Source: CAVVUC01 sp963751395 (lineage in GTDB: Bacteria; Verrucomicrobiota; Verrucomicrobiia; Chthoniobacterales; Chthoniobacteraceae). Taken from it: DNA of 64,000 nucleotides. Location: NCBI GenBank assembly GCA_963751395.1, contig CAVVUC010000002.1, positions 62,001-126,000 of the forward strand. Direction: 5' to 3'. Both the position numbers and the translations under genes were made by a program. Positions 1 to 8,364 of this stretch are shown one piece after another (the stretch's first letter is position 1; every line of letters begins with the position of its first letter). A model generated the notes under the pieces. That model did not search any database. It was not told the origin of the DNA and worked only from the letters and a program-made list of their open reading frames with translations.

Positions 1-1530
1 ATGAGCGAGCTTGTCGATTCCATCCGGCAGCACGGCGTCCTCCAGCCGATCGTGCTGCGTCCCCTCAACGGCAGCAAATTCGAGATCATCGCCGGCGAAC
101 GCCGCTGGCGGGCCTGCACCGCTTTGGAGCACGCCACCATCCCCGCCACCGTGCGGGAGGTGACGGACGCCGAGGCGCTGGAGTTGCAGTCCATCGAGAA
201 TCTCCAGCGCGAGAACATCGCCCCGCTGGATGAAGCCGCCGCGTTCGACCGCCTCCATCGCGAGTGCAAGCTCACGGTCGAGCAGATCGCCGCGAAGGTG
301 AGCCGCCCGCCCGCCCACATCAAGGCGCGGCTGGCGCTGCTGGGCCTGCCGCAGGCCGCGCAGGACGCCCTCTGGACCGGCAAGCTGCCGGAAGCCACCG
401 CCGCGCTGCTCGCCCGCATCCCCGACGCCACGGCGCGGGGCAAGGCGTTCAAGCTCGTGTCCGTCCAGCGGGAGGAATACGACCACGCCAGCGACAGGCG
501 CATCCGCCGCCCCGCCTCGTTTCAGGAGGCGAAGGCGCAGATCGAGCGCGAGTTCTGTGTCTCGATGCGCAAGGCGCAGTTCAACCTCAAGGACGACCAG
601 CTCGTCCCGCTTGTGGAAAAGGCGGGGGAGCGCGTCCTGGGCGGGGCGTGCGCCGGCTGCCCGTTCCACGACACGGAGGCGAAGGTCTGCATGCAACCGG
701 CCTGCTTCCACACGAAGCAGGAAGCCGACTGGAAACGCCTCGTCGCCATCGCCAACAAGGAGGGCTGCGCCGTCCTCACGCAGGAGGAAGTGAAGGCCGC
801 GTTTCCCTACGGCGAGGACCTGTCCTACAACAGCAAGTATATCGAAGCCGAGGGCACGACATGGGACTACAACAAGGCGGGCGACCACAAGAAGCCGCGC
901 ACCTGGGCCTCGCTGCTCGCCAAATGCGAGGCGAAGCTGGTGAGGCCCATCCTCGCCCGCACCCCAAGGGGGAAGATCGTGCGGCTGCTGCTCAAGAGCG
1001 AGGTCGCGGAGGCGCTCAAAGCCATCGGCCTCAAGAGCCGCAACGATAGCGACCTCGGCGGCAGCTCCCGCGACGCCACGCCGGAGGACCGCCGCAAACA
1101 GCGGAGCAAGCAGGCGTGCGAGAAGCGCACCGCCGCGATCGCCGCGCAGGACAAGGAGTTCCGCCTGCGGCATGTCGTGGACTCCATCGCCGGGCGCAAG
1201 GAAGTGCCGGTGGAAATCTATCCGTTCATTACCGAGGCCATCACCGCGCCAAACTACGGAGGCAACGCCGACAACGCGCTGGAAAAGACCATCGACCGCC
1301 GGTTCCCGCTGAAAAGCGGCACCCTGCTTCACTACGTGACACCGAGGGTGTTCGCCGCCCTGAAAGACCACGAGCGGGCGGGCTTCACGCTGGAGATCGC
1401 CCTGCGGCGGCTGGAAACCGCCAGCAGCCTTCACGAGCACGCGAGATGGACGAGGCCGCGTTCGCCTGGCTCGACAAGACGCTCGGCCTCGGTCTGGAGA
1501 AGGCGGTTGCCGCGAGGGATGCGCTTCTAG
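1..1530 (+). CDS. ParB/Spo0J-like DNA-binding protein, N-terminal part (5' truncated)
   Basis: The frame opens at the first base of the window, so the true start is probably upstream: the visible ATG sits inside the ParB N-terminal domain. The hallmark AGERRWRA lies at residues 31-38 and ENLQREN at 66-72, followed by a helix-turn-helix region (about 90-120). Cys217, 220, 230 and 235 form a CxxC...C....C cluster like those in large plasmid or phage ParB homologues. ParB-family proteins bind parS-like sites and hydrolyse CTP for DNA segregation; some phage homologues have other roles. After about residue 480 the sequence becomes arginine-rich and unlike the rest, which marks a frame break near base 1440. 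The sensible continuation is in the frame of the 1446-1931 entry. The family call is firm; partition versus another role is open. Confidence 0.8.
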   Translation: MSELVDSIRQHGVLQPIVLRPLNGSKFEIIAGERRWRACTALEHATIPATVREVTDAEALELQSIENLQRENIAPLDEAAAFDRLHRECKLTVEQIAAKVSRPPAHIKARLALLGLPQAAQDALWTGKLPEATAALLARIPDATARGKAFKLVSVQREEYDHASDRRIRRPASFQEAKAQIEREFCVSMRKAQFNLKDDQLVPLVEKAGERVLGGACAGCPFHDTEAKVCMQPACFHTKQEADWKRLVAIANKEGCAVLTQEEVKAAFPYGEDLSYNSKYIEAEGTTWDYNKAGDHKKPRTWASLLAKCEAKLVRPILARTPRGKIVRLLLKSEVAEALKAIGLKSRNDSDLGGSSRDATPEDRRKQRSKQACEKRTAAIAAQDKEFRLRHVVDSIAGRKEVPVEIYPFITEAITAPNYGGNADNALEKTIDRRFPLKSGTLLHYVTPRVFAALKDHERAGFTLEIALRRLETASSLHEHARWTRPRSPGSTRRSASVWRRRLPRGMRF

Positions 1531-1931
1531 CCAAGTGCCGCGCCAACAACACGCCCCTCTTCAAGGAGGCCGCGCCCGACATCCTGCTCGCCGTCACGGA
1601 AGCCTATTCCGCCGATCGCGTCGAGGCGCAGCGTCCGATGAAGTCCTTCGACTTCGAGGGGCGCACCTACACCTCGGTCGAGGCCGATCTCTGCTACGAG
1701 ATGGTCCCCAAGAGCCAGTTCAAGGGCAAGACCACCACGGCCCCGACCGGGAACGGCTACGACGCCATCGAGGTCCAGATGCGCGGCATCCCCTACGTCC
1801 TCATGGGGCCGCCCATCCGTTTCGTGCCACGCCCCGGCCAGTGCATGAAGTGCGGCTGCACGGAGCTGCAAGCCTGCAAGGACGGCTGCTCGTGGGCCAA
1901 CAAGGAACAAACCCTCTGCTCGAAGTGCTAG
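1446..1931 (+). CDS. ParB-like protein, C-terminal part after a frame break, with Cys cluster
   Basis: This frame continues naturally from the ParB-like protein: just before the ATG it reads AREM-DEAAFAWLDK, matching the helical style of the preceding region. It ends in a cysteine-rich tail (QCMKCGC ... C ... C ... CSKC) that could bind zinc. It is either the true C-terminus displaced by an indel near 1436-1446, or a separate gene starting at ATG 1446 that overlaps its neighbour by 85 bp. I favour one gene of about 640 residues, because the last 27 residues of the upstream frame look like out-of-frame GC-rich sequence. Confidence 0.6.
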   Translation: MDEAAFAWLDKTLGLGLEKAVAARDALLAKCRANNTPLFKEAAPDILLAVTEAYSADRVEAQRPMKSFDFEGRTYTSVEADLCYEMVPKSQFKGKTTTAPTGNGYDAIEVQMRGIPYVLMGPPIRFVPRPGQCMKCGCTELQACKDGCSWANKEQTLCSKC

Positions 1932-1950
1932 CCGAAGGCCAAAGGGAAGA

Positions 1951-2004
1951 AATGACCAATGACCAATGACCAGTGCCAATCCAAAATCCAAAATCCAAAA
2001 TTGA
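1951..2004. repeat. Short tandem arrays (ATGACCA and CCAAAAT units)
   Basis: After the ParB stop there are three ATGACCA units (one imperfect) followed by about four CCAAAAT units. Related arrays occur at 15018-15150 (GATTTTGG and GTCATTG types), 33582-33620, 57061-57090, 58728-58745 and 59384-59412. They look like dispersed low-complexity repeats of the host lineage, not gene parts, although reading frames run through them. Confidence 0.7.
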
Positions 2005-2119
2005 AAACCATCGTCCAAAACCTCGCCCTGTTTCACGCGGCCCGCGCACGCGCCCAGCAACGCAAGCCGAAAACGGGCTGGCTGCGGAGAATCTGGCAAC
2101 GCCTGACCGGAGGCCGCCC

Positions 2120-2317
2120 ATGAAATCCTGCAAGCATTGCGGCGCGCAGGTGCCGCTCGAAAAGGCCGCGCTCGTCCTCCAGAAGAACCGCCTGCTCCAT
2201 GTCCATCTCACCTGCCCCACCTGCGGGGCAGGCTACGAAACCTGGCTCTGCGCGGCGGAATTTCAGCCCGACCCCGACCGTCCACCCACCCGACAACAGG
2301 AATTCAGCCAAAAGTAA
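2120..2317 (+). CDS. Small zinc-ribbon protein
   Basis: A 65-residue protein begins MKSCKHCGAQVP and carries CKHC near the N-terminus and CPTC about 27 residues later, a classic two-knuckle zinc ribbon. A longer in-frame start at 1973 would translate the tandem repeats and is unlikely. Its stop codon TAA lies inside the AAAAGTAACTTTT palindrome that directly precedes the next gene. The function is unknown; size and position fit a small phage or plasmid accessory protein. Confidence 0.6.
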   Translation: MKSCKHCGAQVPLEKAALVLQKNRLLHVHLTCPTCGAGYETWLCAAEFQPDPDRPPTRQQEFSQK

Positions 2318-2322
2318 CTTTT
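2310..2322 (+). promoter_or_regulatory. Start-associated palindrome AAAAGTAACTTTT
   Basis: A perfect 13-bp palindrome around one central base lies between two genes: bases 2315-2317 are the TAA stop of the upstream gene and base 2323 is the A of the next ATG. The same sequence, with A or T at the centre, recurs at 15005, 31381, 39621, 55955 and 63305, with a near-copy at 33505. It occupies the place of a ribosome-binding site and no Shine-Dalgarno sequence is seen there. Confidence 0.7.
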
Positions 2323-2811
2323 ATGAACAAACCCACCATCCACCCCCCGGGCTTCCTTCAACCCCCGACCGAAGAAGAAAATCAGGCGGCTCTCAATGAG
2401 TTCTTCGCCGAGATGCAAAAGATGAAAACCGAGCGGAAAGCGGCGGTGGCGGAAGCCATCCCCGCCCTCGAACGGCTCATCGACACCTTCCCTCAGCGCA
2501 CGGGGCAGAGCTATAAGCTGCGCGACCTGCTGTATTCCTTGTGGAACGGCAAGCCCGCCTCCCTTTCCGATGTGCTGAATCTCGACTGGGATCTCCGCAA
2601 AGACCTGTGCGCGGTGATCCTCGCGTTCGGGTATGAGGACCGCGATCATGAGTTTTTCTACGACGCGATCGCCACCCCGCTCAAAAAACGGGGCCAGTTC
2701 GAGTGGTTTATCGCAGCGCACGCTGTAGCCGGCCACGCTGAGGCCGGGGATCGGGCCACGCAACTCCCGCCGGGGTCAGCGTCCCCGGCTACAACGGGCA
2801 AAAACCTATGA
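2323..2811 (+). CDS. Unknown 162-residue protein with repeat-encoded tail
   Basis: The ATG directly follows the start-associated palindrome, which decides the start. The body (residues 1-135) is mostly helical, with no family I recognise; an acidic stretch (PTEEENQAALNEFF) precedes a helical region. Residues from about 136 (AVAGHAEAG ... PGSASPATTG) are encoded by two REP-like hairpins at 2728-2789 that have entered the 3' end of the frame. The stop overlaps the next start (ATGA), so it is probably translationally coupled to the serine recombinase. Confidence 0.65.
   Translation: MNKPTIHPPGFLQPPTEEENQAALNEFFAEMQKMKTERKAAVAEAIPALERLIDTFPQRTGQSYKLRDLLYSLWNGKPASLSDVLNLDWDLRKDLCAVILAFGYEDRDHEFFYDAIATPLKKRGQFEWFIAAHAVAGHAEAGDRATQLPPGSASPATTGKNL
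2728..2789. repeat. Inverted pair of REP-like hairpins inside a gene
   Basis: At 2728-2747 the stem is GCCGGCC/GGCCGG with loop ACGCTGA. At 2769-2789, in opposite orientation, the stem is GCCGGGG/CCCCGGC. They belong to the dispersed family also seen at 3602, 14940, 33623, 55876, 55990, 56610-56710, 57979 and 58756. An inverted pair resembles the paired REP arrangement of other bacteria. Confidence 0.7.
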
Positions 2812-3668
2812 AGTCCCGACGTAAATCCGGCTCCACGCTTTGCGTCCCAGTCACTCCGAAATGTGTCGGAGCCATCCGGGGCAGCACCGACAAGCAGCAG
2901 CTCACGCTCCCGACGCAGGGGGCCGCCATCACCCGCTACTGCCAGCATCGCGGCCTCGATCTGCTCGCGCTGTTCGTCGATTCCGGCACCTGCGGCAAGT
3001 CGCCGTGGCTCCAGCGCGACAACGTGCAGGAAATGCTGGAGTTCATGGCCGACAACGGGGTGCAGCAGATCATCTACACCCGGCTCGATCGCGCCTTCCG
3101 CTCCACGACCGACGCCATCCTCACCCTCAACGAGTGCGCCAAGCACGGCATCAGCATCCACTTCTGCGAGCAGATGATTGACCCGACCACTCCGATGGGG
3201 CAGGCCATGCTCGCCATCATCGCCGTGTTCGCGGAACTGGAAACCAATCTCCGCGCCCAGCGGCAGGCCGAGGTGTTCGACACCATGCGGACCTCGCAGT
3301 TCAAGGCGGGGATCAATGTCCCGTATGGATGGGACAAGACACCGAGCGCCACGCGAAAGACCCGCGCCGCCCGCCGCGAGCACGATCTGGCGATCGGCAA
3401 CGACACCGCGTTCGATCTCGTCCCGAACTGGGACGAGCAGGGCTATCTCGTGGAAATCCTGCGCCGCAGCGAGGGCGGGGAGAGCGACGGCGACATTGCC
3501 CGCCTGCTCAACGCCGCCGACGTGCCGACCAAGAACGGCAAACGCTGGCACGGCTCCACGGTCTATTCCGTGCGCTCCTACGCCCGCATTGCCGAATCTG
3601 TAGCCGGGGACGCCGGCCCCGGCAGCGACGCAGACGGACGGCCTCAACGTGGCCGCCCACAGCTATGA
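2808..3668 (+). CDS. Serine recombinase (resolvase/invertase family)
   Basis: This 286-residue protein has the catalytic-domain signatures of serine site-specific recombinases: IRGSTDKQQ with candidate nucleophile Ser26, FVDSGTCGKS near residues 56-65, LDRAFRS at 93-99 and TTPMGQAML near 127-135, followed by the long E helix. The C-terminal part (about 160-265) fits a short recombinase DNA-binding domain. It is smaller than large phage serine integrases (450-600 aa), so resolution of multimers or inversion is as likely as integration. The ATGA overlap couples it to the gene before it. The last ~22 residues are encoded by a REP-like hairpin at 3602. Confidence 0.88.
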   Translation: MKSRRKSGSTLCVPVTPKCVGAIRGSTDKQQLTLPTQGAAITRYCQHRGLDLLALFVDSGTCGKSPWLQRDNVQEMLEFMADNGVQQIIYTRLDRAFRSTTDAILTLNECAKHGISIHFCEQMIDPTTPMGQAMLAIIAVFAELETNLRAQRQAEVFDTMRTSQFKAGINVPYGWDKTPSATRKTRAARREHDLAIGNDTAFDLVPNWDEQGYLVEILRRSEGGESDGDIARLLNAADVPTKNGKRWHGSTVYSVRSYARIAESVAGDAGPGSDADGRPQRGRPQL

Positions 3669-3817
3669 TCGTCGCCCCCGGCGGCGTAGGTGCGCGCAAA
3701 TCTGCCGGATTTGAGCGGTTGCCGATTTCCGTCCGATCGCGGGGCATTTCGTGAATTCGAGCGTTGCCTTTCCTCACGCAATGTCACACAATCTCACATT
3801 CACAAGCGTGAACGAGT
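3669..3817. other. Intergenic region before fic
   Basis: About 150 bases without a supported gene. I see no clear promoter or terminator. Confidence 0.4.
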
Positions 3818-4897
3818 ATGAATTGGCAAAACTTCCGACTGACCACGAGGCTGAATCTAAAGCCCGCCATCGTTGAAGCGGTTTACAGCATCATTGCAGA
3901 AATTGATGCTGTCAAAACCGGGTGGAAGCTGACCGGCAAGCTGCTGCCGCAGACCATCGAGAGGCTCACCCATTCCGTGATTGTGACTTCAACCGGTTCG
4001 TCAAACCGCATCGAGGGGAACAGGCTCACCGACGTCGAGGTTGAGGCGCTGTATAAGAATCTCCGCATTAAAAAGTTCAAAACGCGGGATGAGCAGGAAG
4101 TCGCCGGCTACCTCGAAATGCTGGAATTGGTCTTCGGCAGCTACCAGGAAATTCCGGTCACGGAATCATCCATCCTGCAACTGCATCGGGACATGCTAAA
4201 ATACAGCGGGAAGGATTCGCGTCAGAAGGGACAATACAAATTTGGATCAAATCGTGTGGAGGCAAAAGATCAAAGCGGCAGGGTGCTCGGAATCATTTTC
4301 GATCCAACACCGCCGCATTTGGTCCAAAAAGAAATGCAAGAACTGGTGGATTGGTATGCTTGGGCTGCGGAAAAGATTCTCAAGCATCCGCTGATACTCA
4401 TCGCCAATTTCATCTTCGAGTATCTGGCGATTCATCCTTTTCAGGACGGAAACGGAAGAACAAGCAGGCTGCTCAGCAACTTGATGCTGCTCCAGCATGG
4501 CTACGATTTCGCGTCCGTTGTATCGCATGAAAAGCTGATCGAAGCGAACAAAGCGGACTACTATCTGGCGATCAATAAAACGCAGAAGACGTGGAAAACC
4601 AAAAAGGAAGACACCTCGCTTTGGCTCCTGTTTTTCCTCAAGATCATTCAGGCACAGGCCCGGCAGGCTCTCAGAATTCTGGAAGGCGACAATTTCGAGT
4701 ATTTGCTTTCCGGGAAGCAGCTTGAGCTTTGGCGCTGGGCAGCAGCGCTGACCGGCAAAGAGTTTGGGCGAAAGGCTGCGATTGAATCGCTGGGTTATCC
4801 CGCCAGAACCGTGGAGTCCATCATCAAGAAACTGCTCAATATGAAAAAACTGGAGAGAATTGGCGAAGGCCGGGCGACCAGATACAAGGTAGTCTAA
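3818..4897 (+). CDS. Fic family protein (class II, AMPylator-type)
   Basis: The 359-residue protein carries the Fic core HPFQDGNGRTSR at residues 206-217, whose histidine is the catalytic base for AMP transfer to target hydroxyls. An N-terminal SNRIEG at 62-67 matches the (S/T)xxxE(G/N) autoinhibitory motif of class II Fic proteins, the glutamate of which blocks ATP gamma-phosphate placement. The C-terminal ~70 residues look like a winged helix (TVESIIKKLLNMKKLERIGEG). Targets are unknown. Lower GC than its neighbours suggests separate acquisition. It is followed at once by debris of a PIN toxin. Confidence 0.93.
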   Translation: MNWQNFRLTTRLNLKPAIVEAVYSIIAEIDAVKTGWKLTGKLLPQTIERLTHSVIVTSTGSSNRIEGNRLTDVEVEALYKNLRIKKFKTRDEQEVAGYLEMLELVFGSYQEIPVTESSILQLHRDMLKYSGKDSRQKGQYKFGSNRVEAKDQSGRVLGIIFDPTPPHLVQKEMQELVDWYAWAAEKILKHPLILIANFIFEYLAIHPFQDGNGRTSRLLSNLMLLQHGYDFASVVSHEKLIEANKADYYLAINKTQKTWKTKKEDTSLWLLFFLKIIQAQARQALRILEGDNFEYLLSGKQLELWRWAAALTGKEFGRKAAIESLGYPARTVESIIKKLLNMKKLERIGEGRATRYKVV

Positions 4898-4900
4898 CGC

Positions 4901-5053
4901 CGAAAACGCGGCGAACTGCGAGCCTCGCTCAATCCGGGAGAAGCGGAAGCAATCGCGCTTGCGAAGGCCACGGCTTCTGATGTCCTCCTGGTCGATGAAC
5001 GGCGGGGACGACTGGCGGCCCGGCAGAGCGCCCAAGTATGTGCCGATTCCTGA
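4901..5053 (+). pseudogene. Remnant of a DUF3368-type PIN-domain toxin
   Basis: Directly after fic, with no start codon, the frame reads RASLNPGEAEAIALAKATA then DVLLVDERRGRLAAR before a stop. This is the conserved middle of DUF3368 PIN-like proteins (GEAEAIAL ... LL.DERRGR.AA). N- and C-terminal parts are missing. A second frame nearby (to 5138) has a 52-residue coding-looking tail with no recognised family. Confidence 0.6.
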
Positions 5054-5134
5054 TTACGATGGCGCGGTGATGAAGCGCCTCTGCAGGCAGTATCCGGTGC
5101 AGTTGCGGAGCGAGTCGGAGGGATTTCCCTCGTC

Positions 5135-8100
5135 TTAGTTCTTCGTCACTTTGAACCGCAGGAACTCGCGGTCTGCGATTGGATATGCCGAGCGCATCAC
5201 CACCGTTTCCAAGCCGGTCAGCACACTGCTCGTTAGCGAGTGCAGGATGACTCCGCTTGTTGACCATGAATTTGGCGCAGTAACATCCGTTGACCGCTCG
5301 ACGAAGTAAGTGACATCTATCGGCCGGTAATTGCCGAGTGGACGTGCGTAGGTCAAAGCAAGGTATTTCACCTGGTTCACGGTAATGATGGACATCACCG
5401 GCATTGCATCCGCATCAGGATTGAGCGGGTCACTTCCCAGCGCATATTCGACAAGGTTCTGGATGCCGTCATGGTCCGGGTCCGCATTGGCATCTGCATC
5501 GCCACCCGTTAATCCAAAGCCCGATGCCCACACGGAATAGGTCTGTCCGGTGGTCTGCGGGGTGAAGTCAAGTTGCAGGTTGTTCGTGCCGCTTGTGGCC
5601 ACTTGGAAAGTCCCGCCGTTCACATCGTTCATGAAACCGCTTGTATCCACGGCGAACGCACCCGCATTGAACCCGGTTATTCCGCCCGTGGCTGTGGCGA
5701 GCGTTAGTTGATATGGCTTGGTGCTGAAGAAGTTCTCGGCGACGCTCGTCTCGTTTGAAAGCGACAGCGAGATCGGTTTGATCGTGAACTTGGAGTTGGT
5801 GCTTGAGGCGATGGTCAACCCGCCGTTGATGCTCAACAAATCCCACCCCGGATTCAGACCTGCGGAAGCGGTTGACGTTCCGCCGGGAAAGCTGTTGATC
5901 TCACAGAGATAGCTGGCCCCGCCATTCCATGTCTCATTTCCCGTCGTAAGTGTTCCGATGCTGTTGCCGGGAGCGATTGAACCCGAAGCGTTGACCGCAC
6001 CGCCGATGATGCCGGAACCGCCGAGCGTCGCCGCCGCGGCCACCGTGACATTGCCCGTGGCGGAAGACTGGTCGCCGTTGACGAACAGTTTGCCCACCGT
6101 GACGTTCGTCGGGCCTGTGTAGGTGTTGCTGCCGGAGAGGATCGTCGTTCCCAAGCCAGCCTGTGTCACCGAGCCGTTGCCGCTGATCGTGTTGACCACA
6201 GTCGCACTGTCCGAGCGGTGGAAAACCAAGGCGCCGTTGTCGGTCACCCCACCGGAACCAAGCGTCCCTGCCGTGCCTCCATTGCCCACCTGCAATGTGC
6301 CACTGCTGATGGTCGTTGCGCCATAGCTGTTGCTGCCAGTCAGGATCGTCGTGCCCGACCCTGCTTGGGTCACCGAGCCGCTGCCGCTGATTGCGTTGGC
6401 GACTGTCGAGCTGTCCGAGCGATTGAAAACCAACACGCCGTTGTCCGCCACCGCACCGGAGCCGAGTGTCCCTGCCGCTCCGCCGTTGCCCACCTGCAAT
6501 GTGCCGCTGCTGATGGTTGTCCCGCCGGAGTAGCTGTTGCTTCCAGCCAGAATCAACATGGCAGGGCCGCTCTTTGTCAGGGCAACGACTCCGTTGCCGT
6601 TCTGGATTACACCGGCATAGGTGTCATCGGTGGCCTGACTCACGGCGAGGGTGGCCGAACCAATCGTGCTGGCGGTGATCTGCGCGCCGCCGCTGCCGCT
6701 CAAAGTGCCGAGTGTCGTGTTGCTCGCTGAAAGATCGAGCGTGCCGCCGTTGAGGACGGCAAGTGGGCCGAACGTCCCACCAGTTCCTCTCGCCGTGGCT
6801 CCGTAGCCAATGTTCGTCGGGCCGTTGATTACCCCGCTGTTGACCAAAACTCCGCCTTGCAGATCCAATAAGGTCGAGTCCATCAGATTTACCTGGCCTC
6901 CATTGTTCACCGTAATCTGGCTTCCTCCACTGCTGATCAGGTCGCTTCCTGAGTTGTTCAACACGCCGGCGCTGCTGATTGTCATGATTCCGTCGTTTGA
7001 CCAATCCAGAACATTCACCGTGCTGTTCACTGTCAGCCTGCCGCTGGCTGTGTTACTACCTCCGTCCCAATTCAGCACCGCGCCATTCGTGATCTGACCG
7101 CCATTGGTGAAATTGGTCAGATTGGCAGTTCCATTTTGAATCATGTTCGTGGTGTTAAAACTCGTCACGCCGGCGAAGCTGGCTGTCGTCCCAGGTAGGA
7201 TTGTATGAGTGCCCGGCCCGCGCAGAAACCCTCCATTGACCGTTGCGTTGTTATACTCGATCGCGCCGCCTGTGTTGGCCCGCAAGCTGCCCGATGTCAG
7301 GTTTATCGTGTCGCCATCCAACCGCAGTGTCCCGCCGGTACCAGCGACGAACGAACCGGAACTGGATTGACCGGTGATGATCAATCGTCCGCCGTTGACC
7401 GTCGTCGTACCCGTGTAGGTGTTGTTTCCAGACAGCGTCTGGTCTCCGGCACCTGTCTTGGTGAAGGAGGCTAACGAACCACCGACCGATCCGCTGAATA
7501 AAGCACTTGCGTTGTCAGCCCCCACCGTCAACGTACCAGACGAGGCAAGAGATACGGCCCCATTGCCGGACAGCCCGCCGATAGTCTGACTCGCGACGGC
7601 TGTTAGGTCCAATGTACCATTGTCAGTGACTGCCTTACCTTGTGGCAATGCGTTGACGTTCCCAGCCCTGACCGTTCCGCTTGTAATCGTTGTGCCGCCG
7701 GCGTAGGAGTTTGATCCATTTAGGATGAGAAGGCCGCTTCCAACCTGTATCACCGACCCTGTGCCGCCAATTGTGTTGGCTGCCGTCAAGCTGTCCGATC
7801 GGTTGAAGATCAGTGAGGTATTGTCTGTAACCGCACCGGCCCCGAGCGTCCCCGCCACGCCTCCATTTCCAACCTGGAGTGTTCCTCCGCTTATAGTTGT
7901 GGTCCCGTAGTTGTTGCTCCCGGTCAAAATCAGCGTGCCGGACCCAACCTGCGTCACCGAACCTGTGCCGCTAATTGCGTTGGACACGATCGCGCTATTC
8001 GAGCGGTTGAAAACCAGTGAAGCATTGTCCACTACCGCCCCCTGTCCGAGCGTCCCCACCGTGCCGCCATTGCCAACCTGAAGCGTGCCGCTGCTGATGG

Positions 8101-8239
8101 TGGTTGACCCGTAACTGTTGCTGCCTGTCAGGATTAGCGTACCCGCACCAGTCTGCACTACCGACCCACTCCCGTTGATTGTCTTGTCAAACGTCAAGGC
8201 ATCCGAGCGGTTGAAAGCCAGCGTGCCATTGTCAGTCAC
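5135..8239 (-). CDS. Autotransporter-associated beta-strand repeat protein, C-terminal part
   Basis: This is the continuation of the exported protein encoded to its right, separated by a frame break near 8417. It holds many GTLILTGSNSYGSTTISSGT-type repeats, which fold as a right-handed beta-helix passenger. The C-terminus carries the Verrucomicrobia-type module DPDHDGIQNLVEYALG then a beta-rich tail ending EFLRFKVTKN, with no obvious outer-membrane barrel or PEP-CTERM anchor. The visible start within the repeats is an artefact of the broken frame. Role: probably a surface or secreted fibre or adhesin; ligand unknown. Confidence 0.8.
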   Translation of the reverse strand: MTDNGTLAFNRSDALTFDKTINGSGSVVQTGAGTLILTGSNSYGSTTISSGTLQVGNGGTVGTLGQGAVVDNASLVFNRSNSAIVSNAISGTGSVTQVGSGTLILTGSNNYGTTTISGGTLQVGNGGVAGTLGAGAVTDNTSLIFNRSDSLTAANTIGGTGSVIQVGSGLLILNGSNSYAGGTTITSGTVRAGNVNALPQGKAVTDNGTLDLTAVASQTIGGLSGNGAVSLASSGTLTVGADNASALFSGSVGGSLASFTKTGAGDQTLSGNNTYTGTTTVNGGRLIITGQSSSGSFVAGTGGTLRLDGDTINLTSGSLRANTGGAIEYNNATVNGGFLRGPGTHTILPGTTASFAGVTSFNTTNMIQNGTANLTNFTNGGQITNGAVLNWDGGSNTASGRLTVNSTVNVLDWSNDGIMTISSAGVLNNSGSDLISSGGSQITVNNGGQVNLMDSTLLDLQGGVLVNSGVINGPTNIGYGATARGTGGTFGPLAVLNGGTLDLSASNTTLGTLSGSGGAQITASTIGSATLAVSQATDDTYAGVIQNGNGVVALTKSGPAMLILAGSNSYSGGTTISSGTLQVGNGGAAGTLGSGAVADNGVLVFNRSDSSTVANAISGSGSVTQAGSGTTILTGSNSYGATTISSGTLQVGNGGTAGTLGSGGVTDNGALVFHRSDSATVVNTISGNGSVTQAGLGTTILSGSNTYTGPTNVTVGKLFVNGDQSSATGNVTVAAAATLGGSGIIGGAVNASGSIAPGNSIGTLTTGNETWNGGASYLCEINSFPGGTSTASAGLNPGWDLLSINGGLTIASSTNSKFTIKPISLSLSNETSVAENFFSTKPYQLTLATATGGITGFNAGAFAVDTSGFMNDVNGGTFQVATSGTNNLQLDFTPQTTGQTYSVWASGFGLTGGDADANADPDHDGIQNLVEYALGSDPLNPDADAMPVMSIITVNQVKYLALTYARPLGNYRPIDVTYFVERSTDVTAPNSWSTSGVILHSLTSSVLTGLETVVMRSAYPIADREFLRFKVTKN

Positions 8240-8364
8240 CGAGGAGCTCGTGCCAAGCGTCCCGGTCGTGCCGCCATTGCCAACCTGAAGCGTGCCGCTG
8301 CTGATGGTGGTCGCTGCGTAACTGTTGCTGCCCGTCAGGATCAGAGTGCCTGAGCCCTTCTGAA

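Noticed and set aside
1973..2119. Upstream start for the zinc-ribbon gene
   Set aside because: It would translate CCAAAAT repeats (PIQNPKSKIENH) that are clearly non-coding elsewhere.
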